From positions 1 through 64,000 of the forward strand of contig JAQWMX010000002.1 of the NCBI GenBank assembly GCA_029246545.1: 64,000 nucleotides of DNA. Reading direction: 5' to 3'. The notes beneath the pieces are model-generated. The model saw nothing but the letters and a program-made list of their open reading frames with translations. It did no database searches and was not told the DNA's origin. This DNA is from Gammaproteobacteria bacterium. Its GTDB lineage: Bacteria; Pseudomonadota; Gammaproteobacteria; Pseudomonadales; Pseudohongiellaceae. The position numbers and the translations under genes were made by a program. This document shows, piece by piece, positions 1-9,830 of this stretch (the stretch's first letter is position 1; the number at the start of each line of letters is the position of its first letter).

Positions 1-87
1 CTTGAGCAGCGTGAGATGATCAAACAAAATACAATCTCTATGAGAAAACAAATGCATTACGATAAACAACTAAACCAGATGAGCTAA
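1..87 (+). other. C-terminal tail of an unidentified reading frame
   Basis: An open frame enters from the left edge and stops at position 87 after 28 codons. The peptide is polar and rich in Gln, Lys and Met. I do not recognise it. It ends where the first pilB-like residues begin in another frame, so it may be the tail of the gene now joined to the broken pilB, or a chance frame. Confidence 0.2.
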
Positions 88-818
88 TCTGTCTCTTGAA
101 TCAGACTGCCCTCAGTCCAAAAGGTTTTGACGACATACAGCTTGAACATTCTAAATACTCACGAGAGAAATATTTCTACTGCTGAAGATCCCGTCGAAAT
201 TAATCTTGAAGGAGTCAATCAAGTTGCCATAAATGCCAAAGTCGGTCTTGATTTCTCCTCTGCATTGCGAGCCTTTTTACGGCAAGATCCTGACGTTGTT
301 ATGGTTGGTGAGATACGCGACCTCGAAACCGCAGAAATAGCTATTAAAACCTCTCAAACAGGCCACATAGTTCTTTCAACATTACACACTAATAGCGCTT
401 CAGAAACTTTGAGTCGTATGGTCAACATGGGTATTCCACCCTATAACTTGGCAACTTCTGTTTCCTTGATCATAGCCCAGCGTTTAGCCCGAAGGCTCTG
501 TAATCACTGCAAAAACTCGATAAACTACCACCCAAAATATTATTGCAAGAAGGCTTTAACGAAGATCAATTAGGCGATATAGAACTTTTTGGCGCTGTAG
601 GCTGCGATAAATGTAATGAAGGCTATAAAGGTAGAGTTGGGATTTATGAAGTAGTTCCCATCACCGATAGTATTTCACGTATTATTATGGATAATGGAAA
701 TACTATTCAAATAGCCGATATGGCTAGGCAGGAAGGCTTTAATGACCTCAGAGCTTCAGCTTTAATCAAGGTCGCAATGGGTTTAACCAGCCTTGCCGAA
801 GCCAACCGAATCACTTAA
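87..818 (+). pseudogene. pilB: pilB, type IV pilus extension ATPase, degraded
   Basis: PilB is the cytoplasmic hexameric ATPase that drives type IV pilus extension. The surviving part keeps the Asp box ([13 protein letters not shown]), Walker B ([13 protein letters not shown]), the His box ([12 protein letters not shown]), both zinc-binding Cys pairs (CNHC and CDKC) and the C-terminal EGFNDLR region. Three lesions are visible. The N-terminal two thirds is missing. A short pilB-like stretch ([16 protein letters not shown], around 90-138, another frame) is joined almost directly to SLNILN, so the Walker A segment GPTGSGKT is deleted. A five-A run at 511-515 is one base short: adding one A restores [10 protein letters not shown] and joins the two frames. 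Without Walker A it cannot be an active ATPase. The identification is very sure; whether the one-base shift is a read error is not. Confidence 0.88.
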
Positions 819-886
819 ATTATACAAAACTGAAAACAGCTATAATTTTGCAACTGTTGATAGAAAATACAAAATAGGTAAAAAAG

Positions 887-1156
887 ATGGCAACTGCAAC
901 GGTAACACAAGCGATGAAATCAACTGATGTATTTCCTATTATGGTCATTCAAATGGTATCAATTGGTGAAGAGTCTGGCGCTCTAGATGCGATGCTTGAT
1001 AAATGTGCCACTTTTTACGAAGCAGAAGTTGATAATGCTGTCGATGGTCTAACAGCAATGATGGAACCAATGATAATGGCAGTTCTAGGGGTATTGGTTG
1101 GCGGTTTGATGATAGCGATGTATATGCCAATATTCCAAATTGGCTCTGTTGTTTAG
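887..1156 (+). pseudogene. pilC: pilC remnant: start codon joined to the C-terminal 85 residues
   Basis: PilC is the inner-membrane platform protein of type IV pili, normally about 400 residues. Only 89 codons remain. They match the last part of the family: [22 protein letters not shown], then the [15 protein letters not shown] segment, one membrane span and the terminal [13 protein letters not shown] purine-rich stretch (aggtaaaaaag) precedes the ATG, and the first residues MATA look like a normal PilC start. The simplest reading is an in-frame internal deletion of some 300 codons. A small membrane peptide may still be made but cannot assemble a pilus platform. It lies 68 bases after the pilB remnant and just before pilD. 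Confidence 0.82.
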
Positions 1157-1174
1157 CTACTTTCACAAATATTA

Positions 1175-2053
1175 ATGGCTATAGCCACTTTCTTTGCTAC
1201 TTTTCCAATAGCCTTACTTTGCTTTGCAGTATTGCTTGGCCTGTTTATCGGTAGCTTCCTTAACGTTGTAATTTATCGTCTGCCGATAATAATGCAACGT
1301 GACTGGACCGAACAATGCAATGAATTTCTAGAGCTAGATGAGAGCCAGAAAAAGACTGATAATTTACCTAGTTTCAATCTTTCAAAACCAGGTTCGCATT
1401 GCCCAAATTGCAAACATGAAATAACCGCCTTAGAAAACATTCCTGTTCTAAGCTTTTTGCTGCAGGGTGGTAAGTGCAAAAATTGTAAAGTTTCTATATC
1501 TCTACGCTACCCAATCGTTGAATCTTTAACAGGGGTTTTTACCCTGTTAATTGCCTATCAATATGGCTATGGCTGGTTAACCTTAGCCCTTTTAATATTG
1601 ACCTGGTCTCTTATAGTACTAACCATGATTGATTATGATCACCAATTGCTACCAGACGATATAACTATACCCATCCTTTGGCTTGGTCTAATTATTAACT
1701 ATTTTGAACTCATCACAACTCTTGAAGCCGCAGTATTGGGAGCAATAGCTGGATACTTGATACTTTGGGCTGTTTATTGGCTTTTTAAAATACTCACTGG
1801 CAAGGAAGGAATGGGACACGGAGATTTTAAATTGTTAGCCGCATTAGGCGCTTGGATGGGCTGGGAAGTTTTACCACAAATTATTTTACTTTCCTCATTA
1901 ATTGGCGCGTTAATTGGTCTTGGTCTCATTATCATCAAAGGCAGAGACAAGAATATACTTATCCCCTTTGGTCCTTATCTGGCTGGAGCTGGTTTTGTTT
2001 CTCTATTATGGAGCGACGAATTAACTCAAATGTATACAGCAATATTTTTGTAA
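1175..2053 (+). CDS. pilD: Type 4 prepilin peptidase / N-methyltransferase PilD
   Basis: PilD is the inner-membrane aspartic protease that cleaves type IV prepilin and type II secretion pseudopilin leaders and methylates the new N-terminus. The 292-residue product has normal length. The N-terminal domain has the GSFLNVVIYRLP motif and a four-Cys zinc site (C76/C79 and C101/C104). The catalytic Asp residues lie in TMIDYDHQLLPDD and GMGHGDFKLLAALG. Several hydrophobic spans follow. It appears intact although pilB and pilC beside it are wrecked, so it may serve other pseudopilins elsewhere. The start has no strong ribosome site but lies 18 bases after the pilC remnant. Confidence 0.95.
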   Translation: MAIATFFATFPIALLCFAVLLGLFIGSFLNVVIYRLPIIMQRDWTEQCNEFLELDESQKKTDNLPSFNLSKPGSHCPNCKHEITALENIPVLSFLLQGGKCKNCKVSISLRYPIVESLTGVFTLLIAYQYGYGWLTLALLILTWSLIVLTMIDYDHQLLPDDITIPILWLGLIINYFELITTLEAAVLGAIAGYLILWAVYWLFKILTGKEGMGHGDFKLLAALGAWMGWEVLPQIILLSSLIGALIGLGLIIIKGRDKNILIPFGPYLAGAGFVSLLWSDELTQMYTAIFL

Positions 2054-2088
2054 TTATTCTACAAAAACCTCTATAACTTTTTACAACT

Positions 2089-2715
2089 ATGAGTCCTAAC
2101 AATTCCATTCCTTTTACAATTGGCCTTACTGGCGGAATAGGCAGCGGGAAAAGTATCGTCAGTCAATTATTTACTGACATTGGTGTGCCTGTCATCGATA
2201 CAGACCAGCTAAGTCGAGAAATTGTGTCACAAGGTTCTCCATCATTGGTAAAAATAGCTGATTATTTTGGACCCGAAATTCTACTTGGAACTGGCGAACT
2301 GGATAGACAGACTCTTAGGAAAATAGTCTTTTCTGATAAAAATAAAAAACAGTGGTTGGAGCAACTTCTGCACCCACAAATTAGAAAGTTATTATTGAAT
2401 AAACTAATCGAATACTCTGACGATTATGTCGTAATAGTGATACCACTATTATTTGAAAGTAAAAGTAACAATAACAGTTATAATTTTATAAATAAGACCT
2501 TAGTTGTAGACTGCCCTGAAGAGTTACAATTAAAACGTGCACTATCTAGAGATCAAAGTAGCGCTGTTGAAATAAAAAAAATCATAGAATCGCAGATGCC
2601 AAGAACACAACGCCTTTCACTAGCAGACGATGTCATCGTAAATGACAGTAGCGTAGAATCATTAAGAGAAAAAGTTTTAAAAATACATGAAAAATATCAG
2701 TACCTCAGCCCCTAA
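2089..2715 (+). CDS. coaE: Dephospho-CoA kinase CoaE
   Basis: CoaE phosphorylates the ribose 3'-hydroxyl of dephospho-CoA, the last step of coenzyme A synthesis, in the cytoplasm. The 208-residue protein has the P-loop GLTGGIGSGKS near residues 11-21, then VIDTDQLSREIV and the core segment LLHPQIRK, and ends at the usual family length. It follows pilD by 35 bases and overlaps yacG by 29 bases. The pilD-coaE-yacG order is common in Gammaproteobacteria, which supports one transcript. Confidence 0.96.
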   Translation: MSPNNSIPFTIGLTGGIGSGKSIVSQLFTDIGVPVIDTDQLSREIVSQGSPSLVKIADYFGPEILLGTGELDRQTLRKIVFSDKNKKQWLEQLLHPQIRKLLLNKLIEYSDDYVVIVIPLLFESKSNNNSYNFINKTLVVDCPEELQLKRALSRDQSSAVEIKKIIESQMPRTQRLSLADDVIVNDSSVESLREKVLKIHEKYQYLSP

Positions 2716-2896
2716 AAAAGCCACTGAAATTGCTTGCCCGCAATGCGGGAAGAACGTCCCTTGGGTAGATGAGTCTAAGCATCGCCCGTTCTGCTCCTTA
2801 CGTTGTCAAATGATAGATTTTGGTGACTGGGCAACAGAGAAAAATTCCCTACCGGCTGAAGACCCACAGGATGATTGGGAAAATTTTGAGGAGTAG
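2687..2896 (+). CDS. yacG: DNA gyrase inhibitor YacG, zinc-finger protein
   Basis: YacG is a small zinc protein that binds GyrB and inhibits gyrase in E. coli. The 69-residue product has the four Cys ligands as CPQCGK and FCSLRCQMIDFGDW, followed by the acidic tail seen in the family. Its start lies inside the 3' end of coaE, an arrangement that implies translational coupling. It ends three bases from the stop of the convergent mutT. Confidence 0.94.
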   Translation: MKNISTSAPKKATEIACPQCGKNVPWVDESKHRPFCSLRCQMIDFGDWATEKNSLPAEDPQDDWENFEE

Positions 2897-2899
2897 TAT

Positions 2900-3292
2900 T
2901 TATTTTTCTAGAAGGAAGGTAACTATTTCAATGTTAGCTTCTGGAAATTGATAATTCTGTAACTCTTCTAGTTCTACCCATTTTATTGGCTGGCCTTCCT
3001 TACCACTGGCTGCTCCTTGAAAACTCTCTACCTCCCAAACATCCAGCCTAACTAATTTATCACCATAATTATGCTCTACTTCTAGTAAGGGGAAAGAACT
3101 TATAAGCTCCAAACCAAGCTCTTCTTGAAGCTCACGTTTTAGAGCTTCTATGACACTCTCTCCTGCTTCAACTTTGCCACCGGGAAACTCCCAAAGCCCT
3201 CCTTGATGCTTCTTTTGATCTCTTAAGGCTATTAGAACCTCACCCTGGATGTTACGGATGATACCGACTACAACATGGACCAAAGATGACAT
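2900..3292 (-). CDS. mutT: 8-oxo-dGTP diphosphatase MutT (Nudix)
   Basis: MutT hydrolyses oxidised dGTP and so prevents A:T to C:G mutations. The Nudix box is complete: GGKVEAGESVIEALKRELQEELG fits the G-x5-E-x7-REUxEExGU pattern. An ATG at 3319 lies inside argJ. I prefer the ATG at 3292, seven bases after the argJ stop, because MSSLVHVVVGIIR aligns with the usual MutT N-terminus; neither has a clear ribosome site. The C-terminal QFPEANIEIV segment is also typical. It is probably co-transcribed with argJ. Confidence 0.92.
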   Translation of the reverse strand: MSSLVHVVVGIIRNIQGEVLIALRDQKKHQGGLWEFPGGKVEAGESVIEALKRELQEELGLELISSFPLLEVEHNYGDKLVRLDVWEVESFQGAASGKEGQPIKWVELEELQNYQFPEANIEIVTFLLEK

Positions 3293-3299
3293 CGCAGAT

Positions 3300-4508
3300 T
3301 CAGGTGCGGTATTCGGCATTTATTTTGACATAGTCGTATGAAAGATCGCAGGTCCAAACTTGCTCTGAAAATGAACCACGGTTTAATTTTACTGTGATTT
3401 TAATTTCACTTTGATTCATAACTGCCTGCCCCATAGCTTCGGTATAACTTGGACATTTCCCGCCACCAGCTACAATGCATACATCATCTAGATAGATACT
3501 GACCTTAGCAATATCTAAATCGTTTAGTCCTGAGCGCCCTACAACTGCTAATATTCTTCCCCAATTAGGGTCTGACGCGAAGAGTGCAGTTTTGACAAGA
3601 GAAGACTCAGCAATGGCATATGCAAGTTGCAAACATTCTGCTGCATTCTCACCTTCTTCAATTTCAATCGAGACGAACTTACTAGCCCCTTCTGCATCTT
3701 TAATAATCGCCTGAGCAAGATGTTCAAATACTTGGTTTAGCGCTTGCGCAAACTCACTTTTTTCTTTATCCGTGATTTGAGAATATTTCAGTTCTCCCTG
3801 ACCACTAGCCACAAGCATACAGCTATCATTTGTGGAGGTATCACCGTCAACCGTTATTCGATTAAACGAAAGGTTTGCTGCATCTTGGCAGAGCTTTTGT
3901 AAAGCATCTTCAGGAATTTCGGCATCAGTGCCTATATAGGCTAATAATGTCGCCATATTAGGTTTTATCATCCCTGCACCTTTTGCTATGCCAGTAATTG
4001 TGAATTGCTTACCGGCTAATTCAAAAATCTCTGAATAAGCTTTAGGTACAGTATCCGTTGTCATTATTCCTAGAGCAGCATCATGCCAAGAATCACTATT
4101 GAACTGTGAAACCGCCTTGGAAAGCGCAGCTTTTATTTTATCTACAGGAAGCTCTTCACCAATAACGCCAGTGGAAAAAGGTAGTACTTGTTTAGTATCA
4201 CATCCGCTTTCCATAGCAAGAGCTGCGCAACAATCTATTGCTGATTGCACTCCTTGCTCCCCTGTTCCGGCATTAGCATTGCCAGAATTAATTAAAAAAT
4301 AACGTGGGCTGTGTGATTCACTATGTTTTTTAGTTAAGGCCACGGGTGCAGCACAAAATGCATTTTGTGTATAAACACCTGCAACCGAAGCGCCTTCACA
4401 CAATTCAAGCAATACTAGATCTAGTTTCCCGGCTGTTTTTATTCCAGCCGAAACTGCTGACAAGCGTATGCCGTTTATGGGATGTAATTTTTCTTGTTCA
4501 GTATTCAT
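3300..4508 (-). CDS. argJ: Glutamate N-acetyltransferase / amino-acid acetyltransferase ArgJ
   Basis: ArgJ transfers acetyl from N-acetylornithine to glutamate in the cyclic arginine pathway and may also use acetyl-CoA. The 402-residue protein is synthesised as one chain that cuts itself before the Thr of the KPNMATLLAYIGTDA motif (about residue 190) to give alpha and beta subunits; that motif is intact. Other family marks are TTDTVPKA and the NDS and SDPNWGRI segments. secA-argJ-mutT is a known gene order in pseudomonads. Confidence 0.96.
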   Translation of the reverse strand: MNTEQEKLHPINGIRLSAVSAGIKTAGKLDLVLLELCEGASVAGVYTQNAFCAAPVALTKKHSESHSPRYFLINSGNANAGTGEQGVQSAIDCCAALAMESGCDTKQVLPFSTGVIGEELPVDKIKAALSKAVSQFNSDSWHDAALGIMTTDTVPKAYSEIFELAGKQFTITGIAKGAGMIKPNMATLLAYIGTDAEIPEDALQKLCQDAANLSFNRITVDGDTSTNDSCMLVASGQGELKYSQITDKEKSEFAQALNQVFEHLAQAIIKDAEGASKFVSIEIEEGENAAECLQLAYAIAESSLVKTALFASDPNWGRILAVVGRSGLNDLDIAKVSIYLDDVCIVAGGGKCPSYTEAMGQAVMNQSEIKITVKLNRGSFSEQVWTCDLSYDYVKINAEYRT

Positions 4509-4584
4509 TTTAATTATTTAAACATAACTATAAAGCCTTATGAGAAATCTTCTATAAGAGCGTCGCGAGCTGTAAATATTGATT

Positions 4585-4709
4585 TTAAAAAGCGTTATGA
4601 GCGACGGCAAGATAAGGCAAATATGCTATTTAATGAATGAGCTTACAATATCAGTAAGTGATTGAATTAAATAGGATCTTTAAATATATATTGCCTAGCG
4701 AAATAGCTT
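4585..4709 (-). repeat. Hairpin repeat element, copy A, after secA
   Basis: This 125-base intergenic element folds into a long imperfect hairpin. Nested arms are AGGCAAATAT (4615-4624) with ATATTGCCT (4688-4696), CTATTTAAT (4626-4634) with ATTAAATAG (4666-4674), and CTTAC (4642-4646) with GTAAG (4654-4658). Diverged relatives lie at 29519-29643 and 41410-41520. On the minus strand it begins at the TAA of secA, so it may end or stabilise the secA transcript. Confidence 0.7.
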
Positions 4710-7463
4710 TTAACCTAGTTTCCCGTGGCACTGTTTATACTTCTTACCCGACCCACAAGGACAAGGCTCATTCCTTCCAACCTTCTGCTCTTCTCTCACA
4801 AATGGCGCTTTTTGTATTGGCGCTTGTTCTTGTGGTTTAGCTTGTTGCTGAGCTTTATCATCCATCAAGTTTGCTGATTGATGCGTCATAACTGTCTGTT
4901 CTTTGTTGCGCTCTTCTTCACGCTTTCTTTCAATCGCATCAATTTCATCTTGTTGCTTAATTTTTACATGACTCAAAAATTTAATAACTTCATACTGAAT
5001 GTTATTTAATAATTCTTCAAAAATTGCAAAAGCTTCTCGTTTATATTCTTGTTTAGGATTTTTACCAGCATACCCGCGCAAGCCTATACCTTGTCGTAGA
5101 CTATCCATTTGCGACAAATTTTCTTTCCATAAAGTGTCTAATATTTGTAATGTAATTTGTTTTTCAAAAGTTCGCATATTAGGACCAACTTCTTCTGATT
5201 TTTTAACATAACTCTCAGCAATTTTAGTTGTTACCCTGTCTCTCAATGAATCTTCATAAAGAGAATTATCTTCATCTAGCCATTGCTGTATAGGTAAGGT
5301 TTCTCCAAATTCTACTTGCAAGGATTGCTCTAAACCTGGAATGTCCCATTGCTCTTCAACACTTTGAGGCGGTATATACGCATTGATAAAATCGTTAACT
5401 ACGCCTTCACGCATCTCAGAAATAACTTCTGAAATGTCCTCTTCTTCCATCAGTTCATTACGACGTTGATAAATAATCTGGCGTTGGTCATTTGCCACAT
5501 CATCATATTCTAGAAGTTGCTTGCGAATATCGAAATTGCGACCTTCCACTTTACGCTGTGCTTTTTCAATAGAATTCGACACCATACGATGTTCGATGGC
5601 TTCTCCATCTTCCATACCTAAACGACGCATGATATTGGTTACTTTTTCTGAGGCAAAAATTCGCATTAAACTATCATCTAACGATAGATAAAACCTGGAA
5701 AAACCTGGATCACCCTGTCGACCAGCACGTCCACGTAATTGATTATCTATACGCCTAGATTCATGACGCTCGGTTCCAACAATATGCAAGCCACCAGCAT
5801 CAAGCACTTCTTTATGGCGCTTCTCCCAGGCGGTTTTAATTTCTTCAATTTGCTTATCACTAGGGTTTTCCAAAGCATCTATTTCTGCTTCCCATTTACC
5901 TCCAAGAACTATATCCGTTCCTCGTCCTGCCATATTAGTAGCGATGGTCACTGCGCCAGGCCGACCGGCTTGAGCAATAATATCTGCTTCTTTTTCATGA
6001 TATTTTGCATTCAAAACTTTATGCTCAACTTTTTCTTTATTCAAAAAATTAGACAGAATTTCTGAAGTATCAATACTTGCGGTACCGACCAGAACAGGAG
6101 CACCATTATCTCTAAAACTTTTAATGTCCTTAACAATCGCAATAAACTTCTCCTCCGTACTTAGGAAAATTAAGTCATTGGCGTCGTCACGAACCATCTC
6201 TTGGTTAGTTGGTATAACCACAACATCCAAGCCATAAATTTGATGAAATTCAAATGCTTCAGTATCTGCAGTACCTGTCATACCCGATAATTTTTCGTAC
6301 AACCTAAAATAATTCTGGAACGTGGTGGAAGCTAAGGTCTGGCTTTCATTCTGAATGGGTACACCTTCCTTTGCTTCAATCGCTTGGTGTAGACCTTCAG
6401 ATAATCGTCTCCCAGGCATGGTGCGACCAGTGTGTTCATCAACCAGCACAATTTGTTTTTCCTGAACAATATATTCAACTTCTCGATGAAATAAATAATG
6501 CGCTCTCAACGCTGATTGCACCTGGTGAAACAAACTTAGATTAGTCGCCGAATAGAGATCCTCTCCTTCTTCCAATAAGCCGCGACTAACTAATAAACCT
6601 TCAACTTTTTCATGCCCTTGATCAGTTAATTCAATCTGACGCGCTTTTTCATCAATGATAAAGTCACCTTCAACTTCATCTTCACCTTCAATACGGCGTT
6701 CTAACTGAGATTTCTCAATCCCTTTCTCACCTTTTGTCAAACTAGGAATTAGGGCATTGATAACGGTATAACGTTTCCCGCTATCTTTAACAGCCCCTGA
6801 AATGACTAATGGTGTGCGTGCTTCATCGATTAAAATTGAATCAACTTCGTCAACAATGGCAAAATGTAGTTCTCTTTGAAATTTATCTTCAAGACGAAAA
6901 GCCATATTGTCACGCAGATAATCAAAACCAAATTCATTATTAGTGCCATAGGTGATATCTGCACCATAAGCTTCTCGTTTTGCATCAGGGCCTTGGCCTG
7001 GTATTACTACACCTACTGATAGACCAAGGAACTCATATAATGGTGCCATCCATTTAGCATCTCGAGCAGCAAGATATTCATTCACCGTAATCAGATGCAC
7101 ACCTCTACCGGTCAAGCCATTTAGATAAGCAGGTAAGGTAGCAACAAGTGTTTTTCCTTCACCTGTTCTCATTTCAGCTATCTTAGTTTGGTGAAGCACC
7201 ATGCCACCTACTAGCTGCACATCAAAATGTCGCATCTGCAGAGTTCTGACACCAGCTTCTCGTACAACAGCAAAAGCCTCGGGCAATAACTGATCAACAC
7301 TTTCACCAGCTTCATAACGCTGCTTAAACTCTGTTGTCTTAGCTTTTAGCTGCTCATCAGAAAGGCCTTGCATAGCACTTTCCATCGCACTAATTAGAGT
7401 CACAGTTTTATTAAATCGTTTGATTTCACGTTGGTTCTTATTACCAAAAATTTTTGTCAGCAT
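4710..7463 (-). CDS. secA: Preprotein translocase ATPase SecA
   Basis: SecA is the motor that pushes unfolded preproteins through SecYEG. The 917-residue chain has the usual length and all hallmarks: Walker A as MRTGEGKT (residues 98-105), [19 protein letters not shown], the preprotein cross-linking region, the second ATPase domain with [10 protein letters not shown] and [18 protein letters not shown], a charged linker, and the SEC-C zinc tail [14 protein letters not shown]. It lies downstream of lpxC and the M23 gene, as in Pseudomonas. The stop codon forms the first bases of hairpin element A. Confidence 0.98.
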   Translation of the reverse strand: MLTKIFGNKNQREIKRFNKTVTLISAMESAMQGLSDEQLKAKTTEFKQRYEAGESVDQLLPEAFAVVREAGVRTLQMRHFDVQLVGGMVLHQTKIAEMRTGEGKTLVATLPAYLNGLTGRGVHLITVNEYLAARDAKWMAPLYEFLGLSVGVVIPGQGPDAKREAYGADITYGTNNEFGFDYLRDNMAFRLEDKFQRELHFAIVDEVDSILIDEARTPLVISGAVKDSGKRYTVINALIPSLTKGEKGIEKSQLERRIEGEDEVEGDFIIDEKARQIELTDQGHEKVEGLLVSRGLLEEGEDLYSATNLSLFHQVQSALRAHYLFHREVEYIVQEKQIVLVDEHTGRTMPGRRLSEGLHQAIEAKEGVPIQNESQTLASTTFQNYFRLYEKLSGMTGTADTEAFEFHQIYGLDVVVIPTNQEMVRDDANDLIFLSTEEKFIAIVKDIKSFRDNGAPVLVGTASIDTSEILSNFLNKEKVEHKVLNAKYHEKEADIIAQAGRPGAVTIATNMAGRGTDIVLGGKWEAEIDALENPSDKQIEEIKTAWEKRHKEVLDAGGLHIVGTERHESRRIDNQLRGRAGRQGDPGFSRFYLSLDDSLMRIFASEKVTNIMRRLGMEDGEAIEHRMVSNSIEKAQRKVEGRNFDIRKQLLEYDDVANDQRQIIYQRRNELMEEEDISEVISEMREGVVNDFINAYIPPQSVEEQWDIPGLEQSLQVEFGETLPIQQWLDEDNSLYEDSLRDRVTTKIAESYVKKSEEVGPNMRTFEKQITLQILDTLWKENLSQMDSLRQGIGLRGYAGKNPKQEYKREAFAIFEELLNNIQYEVIKFLSHVKIKQQDEIDAIERKREEERNKEQTVMTHQSANLMDDKAQQQAKPQEQAPIQKAPFVREEQKVGRNEPCPCGSGKKYKQCHGKLG

Positions 7464-7610
7464 GATGACGGTTTTCCAGTGTTATTCTCTTAATGTATCT
7501 GGTCAGATAACGACCAAGTTTATTCTCTTGCAGATTTAATAGCAGCCAAAGTACAAGATTAAATACAGATCAGTACTGTACATTTTTGCACTTTCACTTA
7601 ATGAGGGGTT

Positions 7611-8549
7611 TTACCGATTGGTGCGATTGATATAGGAAGCTGGATCGATGACTCGACCATTTTTATGAATTTCGAAATGAACATGTGGACCAGTCGATCT
7701 TCCTGAATTTCCAGAAAGTGCAATAATCTGACCTTTTTTAATAATATCACCTGGGTTTACCAATGTTTCCTCGTTATGTGCATACAAGGATTCATAACCA
7801 TTTCCGTGATTAATTTCCACTAGCAAGCCATAACCGCTTCGTTCACCGGCAAAGGTAACTACACCTGAAGCAACTGAAGAAACGTCGACCCCAGTAACTC
7901 CGGTAGCAAAATCAACACCTTGATGCCAAGCTAAATCTCCGTTAAATGGGTCTATACGTCTACCAAAATTCGAAGATATCCAGCCAGAACTTACCGGGCG
8001 ACCGGCCAAAAAAGTATCTGATTGAATCTGGCGATCAGAAAGCAGGTTTTCTAGCAGTTCCAATTGTTGTTGGCGATCTTCAATTTGCAGGCTTAAATCA
8101 TCAATTTCTTGAATTAAGTCAAATGATTCAAAGCCATTATTTTCATCTTCTAATCTTAGCTTAGGCCCACCAAGTGCTGGCACTTGATCAAAATTAAATT
8201 CACCATCATCTAAGTCACTTATAGACGTTAAAAATTCACCAAGGGCATCCAATCTTGATAAGCGTGCCTGTAAATTGGCCAAACGTAGGGTCAATGCCTG
8301 TAATTGAGCTAATGTTTCTTCACGAATTCGTTGAACTTCTGCCTCTTGCTCAACCAATCTATCAGCCCAAGCTTGAGCTGCTCCATCGGTATATAAACCA
8401 GCAGATCGATTAACGCTGAATTGATAACCGTAGTAACCTAATAACACGGGCATGCCAAGGAAACAGAAAGTCAGCAAGACTCGCATCCAACCCTTTAATA
8501 CTAAAGACCTGGTTTCACCATGCTTTTGATCGACTATGATAATTTTCAT
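7611..8549 (-). CDS. Membrane-anchored M23 family metallopeptidase
   Basis: A zinc endopeptidase-like protein probably acting on peptidoglycan, or activating amidases, in the periplasm. The 312-residue chain starts with a short cytoplasmic segment and one membrane span (about residues 23-45), continues with a coiled-coil region (about 75-180), and ends in an M23 domain. The zinc ligands are present as WHQGVDFA (HxxxD) and GPHVHFEIH (HxH), so it may be active rather than an EnvC-like degenerate form. A gene of this kind between lpxC and secA is usual in pseudomonads. The substrate is unknown. Confidence 0.9.
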   Translation of the reverse strand: MKIIIVDQKHGETRSLVLKGWMRVLLTFCFLGMPVLLGYYGYQFSVNRSAGLYTDGAAQAWADRLVEQEAEVQRIREETLAQLQALTLRLANLQARLSRLDALGEFLTSISDLDDGEFNFDQVPALGGPKLRLEDENNGFESFDLIQEIDDLSLQIEDRQQQLELLENLLSDRQIQSDTFLAGRPVSSGWISSNFGRRIDPFNGDLAWHQGVDFATGVTGVDVSSVASGVVTFAGERSGYGLLVEINHGNGYESLYAHNEETLVNPGDIIKKGQIIALSGNSGRSTGPHVHFEIHKNGRVIDPASYINRTNR

Positions 8550-8711
8550 CTTACAGAGGAACTTACAACCATTTATCTAAAAACAAATTAAATATTAGAT
8601 ACAAAATCAGCATCTAATCCAATATCCAGCGATTATAGCCTTAAGCCACTTATTTAAGCGACCATTTAATAGTAAGCCTTAACAGCTAATTATTATGAGA
8701 ATTTAAAGAAA

Positions 8712-9620
8712 TTATGCGAATTGAGGTCTAAGATAGGAAATAGGGGCTTCATGTTCCGTGTCGAAAGTCACAATTTCCCAACAATCTTCACTCACCAGTA
8801 ACTTTCTTAATAGTGCATTGTTCAAGGCATGACCTGACTTATAGCCAGAAAATTCACCAATCAAACTCTTACCAAGCAAATACAGGTCACCAATGGAATC
8901 CAGTATTTTATGCTTTACGAATTCATCTTCATAACGTAAACCGTCTTCATTAAGTATTCTGTAATCACCAACAGCTACTGCATTGTCCATACTAGCCCCT
9001 AAAGCCAGATTGCGATTACGCAAAGCTTCAAACTCATGCATAAAGCCAAAAGTTCGGGCCCGGCTTACTTCTTTAACAAAAGAAGTACTAGAGAAATCGA
9101 TTGATGCTTCCTTAGTATGTTTGCGGTGAACAGGATGATCATAAAGCAGCGTGTAGCCAACCTTGAATCCGTTAAATGGTTTCAGACTAACTTTTTTATC
9201 ATCTTGGGACAGGCTTAACTCTTTAGTAATACGAATATATTTCTTTGGAGATGCCTGTTCTTCTATCCCTGCTGACTGTATCAAAAACACAAACGGTCCA
9301 GCACTGCCATCCATAATAGGAACTTCCGGGGCACTCAGCTCAACATAAGCATTATCGATTCCTAATCCTGACATAGCTGACATCAGATGCTCTACTGTCG
9401 AAATCCTTACATCATCTTTTACCAAACATGATGATAATGTTGTGTCACCAACATTTTCAGCAATCGCAGGTATTTCAACGACTGGGTCGAGGTCAACCCG
9501 TTTAAAGACAATGCCAGTATCGACTGGTGCTGGTCTTAATGTTAAATAAACCTTCTCACCTGTATGTAAACCGACACCAGTGGCGCGAATCACATTCTTC
9601 AAGGTTCTTTGTTTAATCAT
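8712..9620 (-). CDS. lpxC: UDP-3-O-acyl-N-acetylglucosamine deacetylase LpxC
   Basis: LpxC is the zinc enzyme that catalyses the committed step of lipid A synthesis. The 302-residue product begins [11 protein letters not shown] and shows [10 protein letters not shown], the zinc-ligand motif [21 protein letters not shown] and the second site [15 protein letters not shown]. It sits just after ftsZ, as in most Gammaproteobacteria. The 210 bases between ftsZ and lpxC could carry a promoter of its own, but I see no convincing hexamers there. Confidence 0.97.
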   Translation of the reverse strand: MIKQRTLKNVIRATGVGLHTGEKVYLTLRPAPVDTGIVFKRVDLDPVVEIPAIAENVGDTTLSSCLVKDDVRISTVEHLMSAMSGLGIDNAYVELSAPEVPIMDGSAGPFVFLIQSAGIEEQASPKKYIRITKELSLSQDDKKVSLKPFNGFKVGYTLLYDHPVHRKHTKEASIDFSSTSFVKEVSRARTFGFMHEFEALRNRNLALGASMDNAVAVGDYRILNEDGLRYEDEFVKHKILDSIGDLYLLGKSLIGEFSGYKSGHALNNALLRKLLVSEDCWEIVTFDTEHEAPISYLRPQFA

Positions 9621-9830
9621 TTAACTATTCACCTAACTTCACCTAATTCACCAGTCACTTAAATCTTTAGCAAACCGTCACCAAATTGCTCTTGGTTAAA
9701 AGCATGTAACTTTAGCCGAATGATCTTAACAAACTAGTCACTATAGCCCAAGCTTATTACTTAGAATCTGACAATAGCAGCATAAAAGTCAGCCACACCT
9801 TAGTAAGACCCTGTGTATCATAAAAGTTCC

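Noticed and set aside
1-87. An N-terminal part of pilB at the left edge
   Set aside because: The 28 residues do not resemble any part of PilB and lie in a different frame from the pilB-like stretch that follows.
9621-9830. lpxC promoter
   Set aside because: Several partial hexamers (TTGTTA, TATAGT) occur on the minus strand but none pairs at 16-18 base spacing with good matches on both sides.
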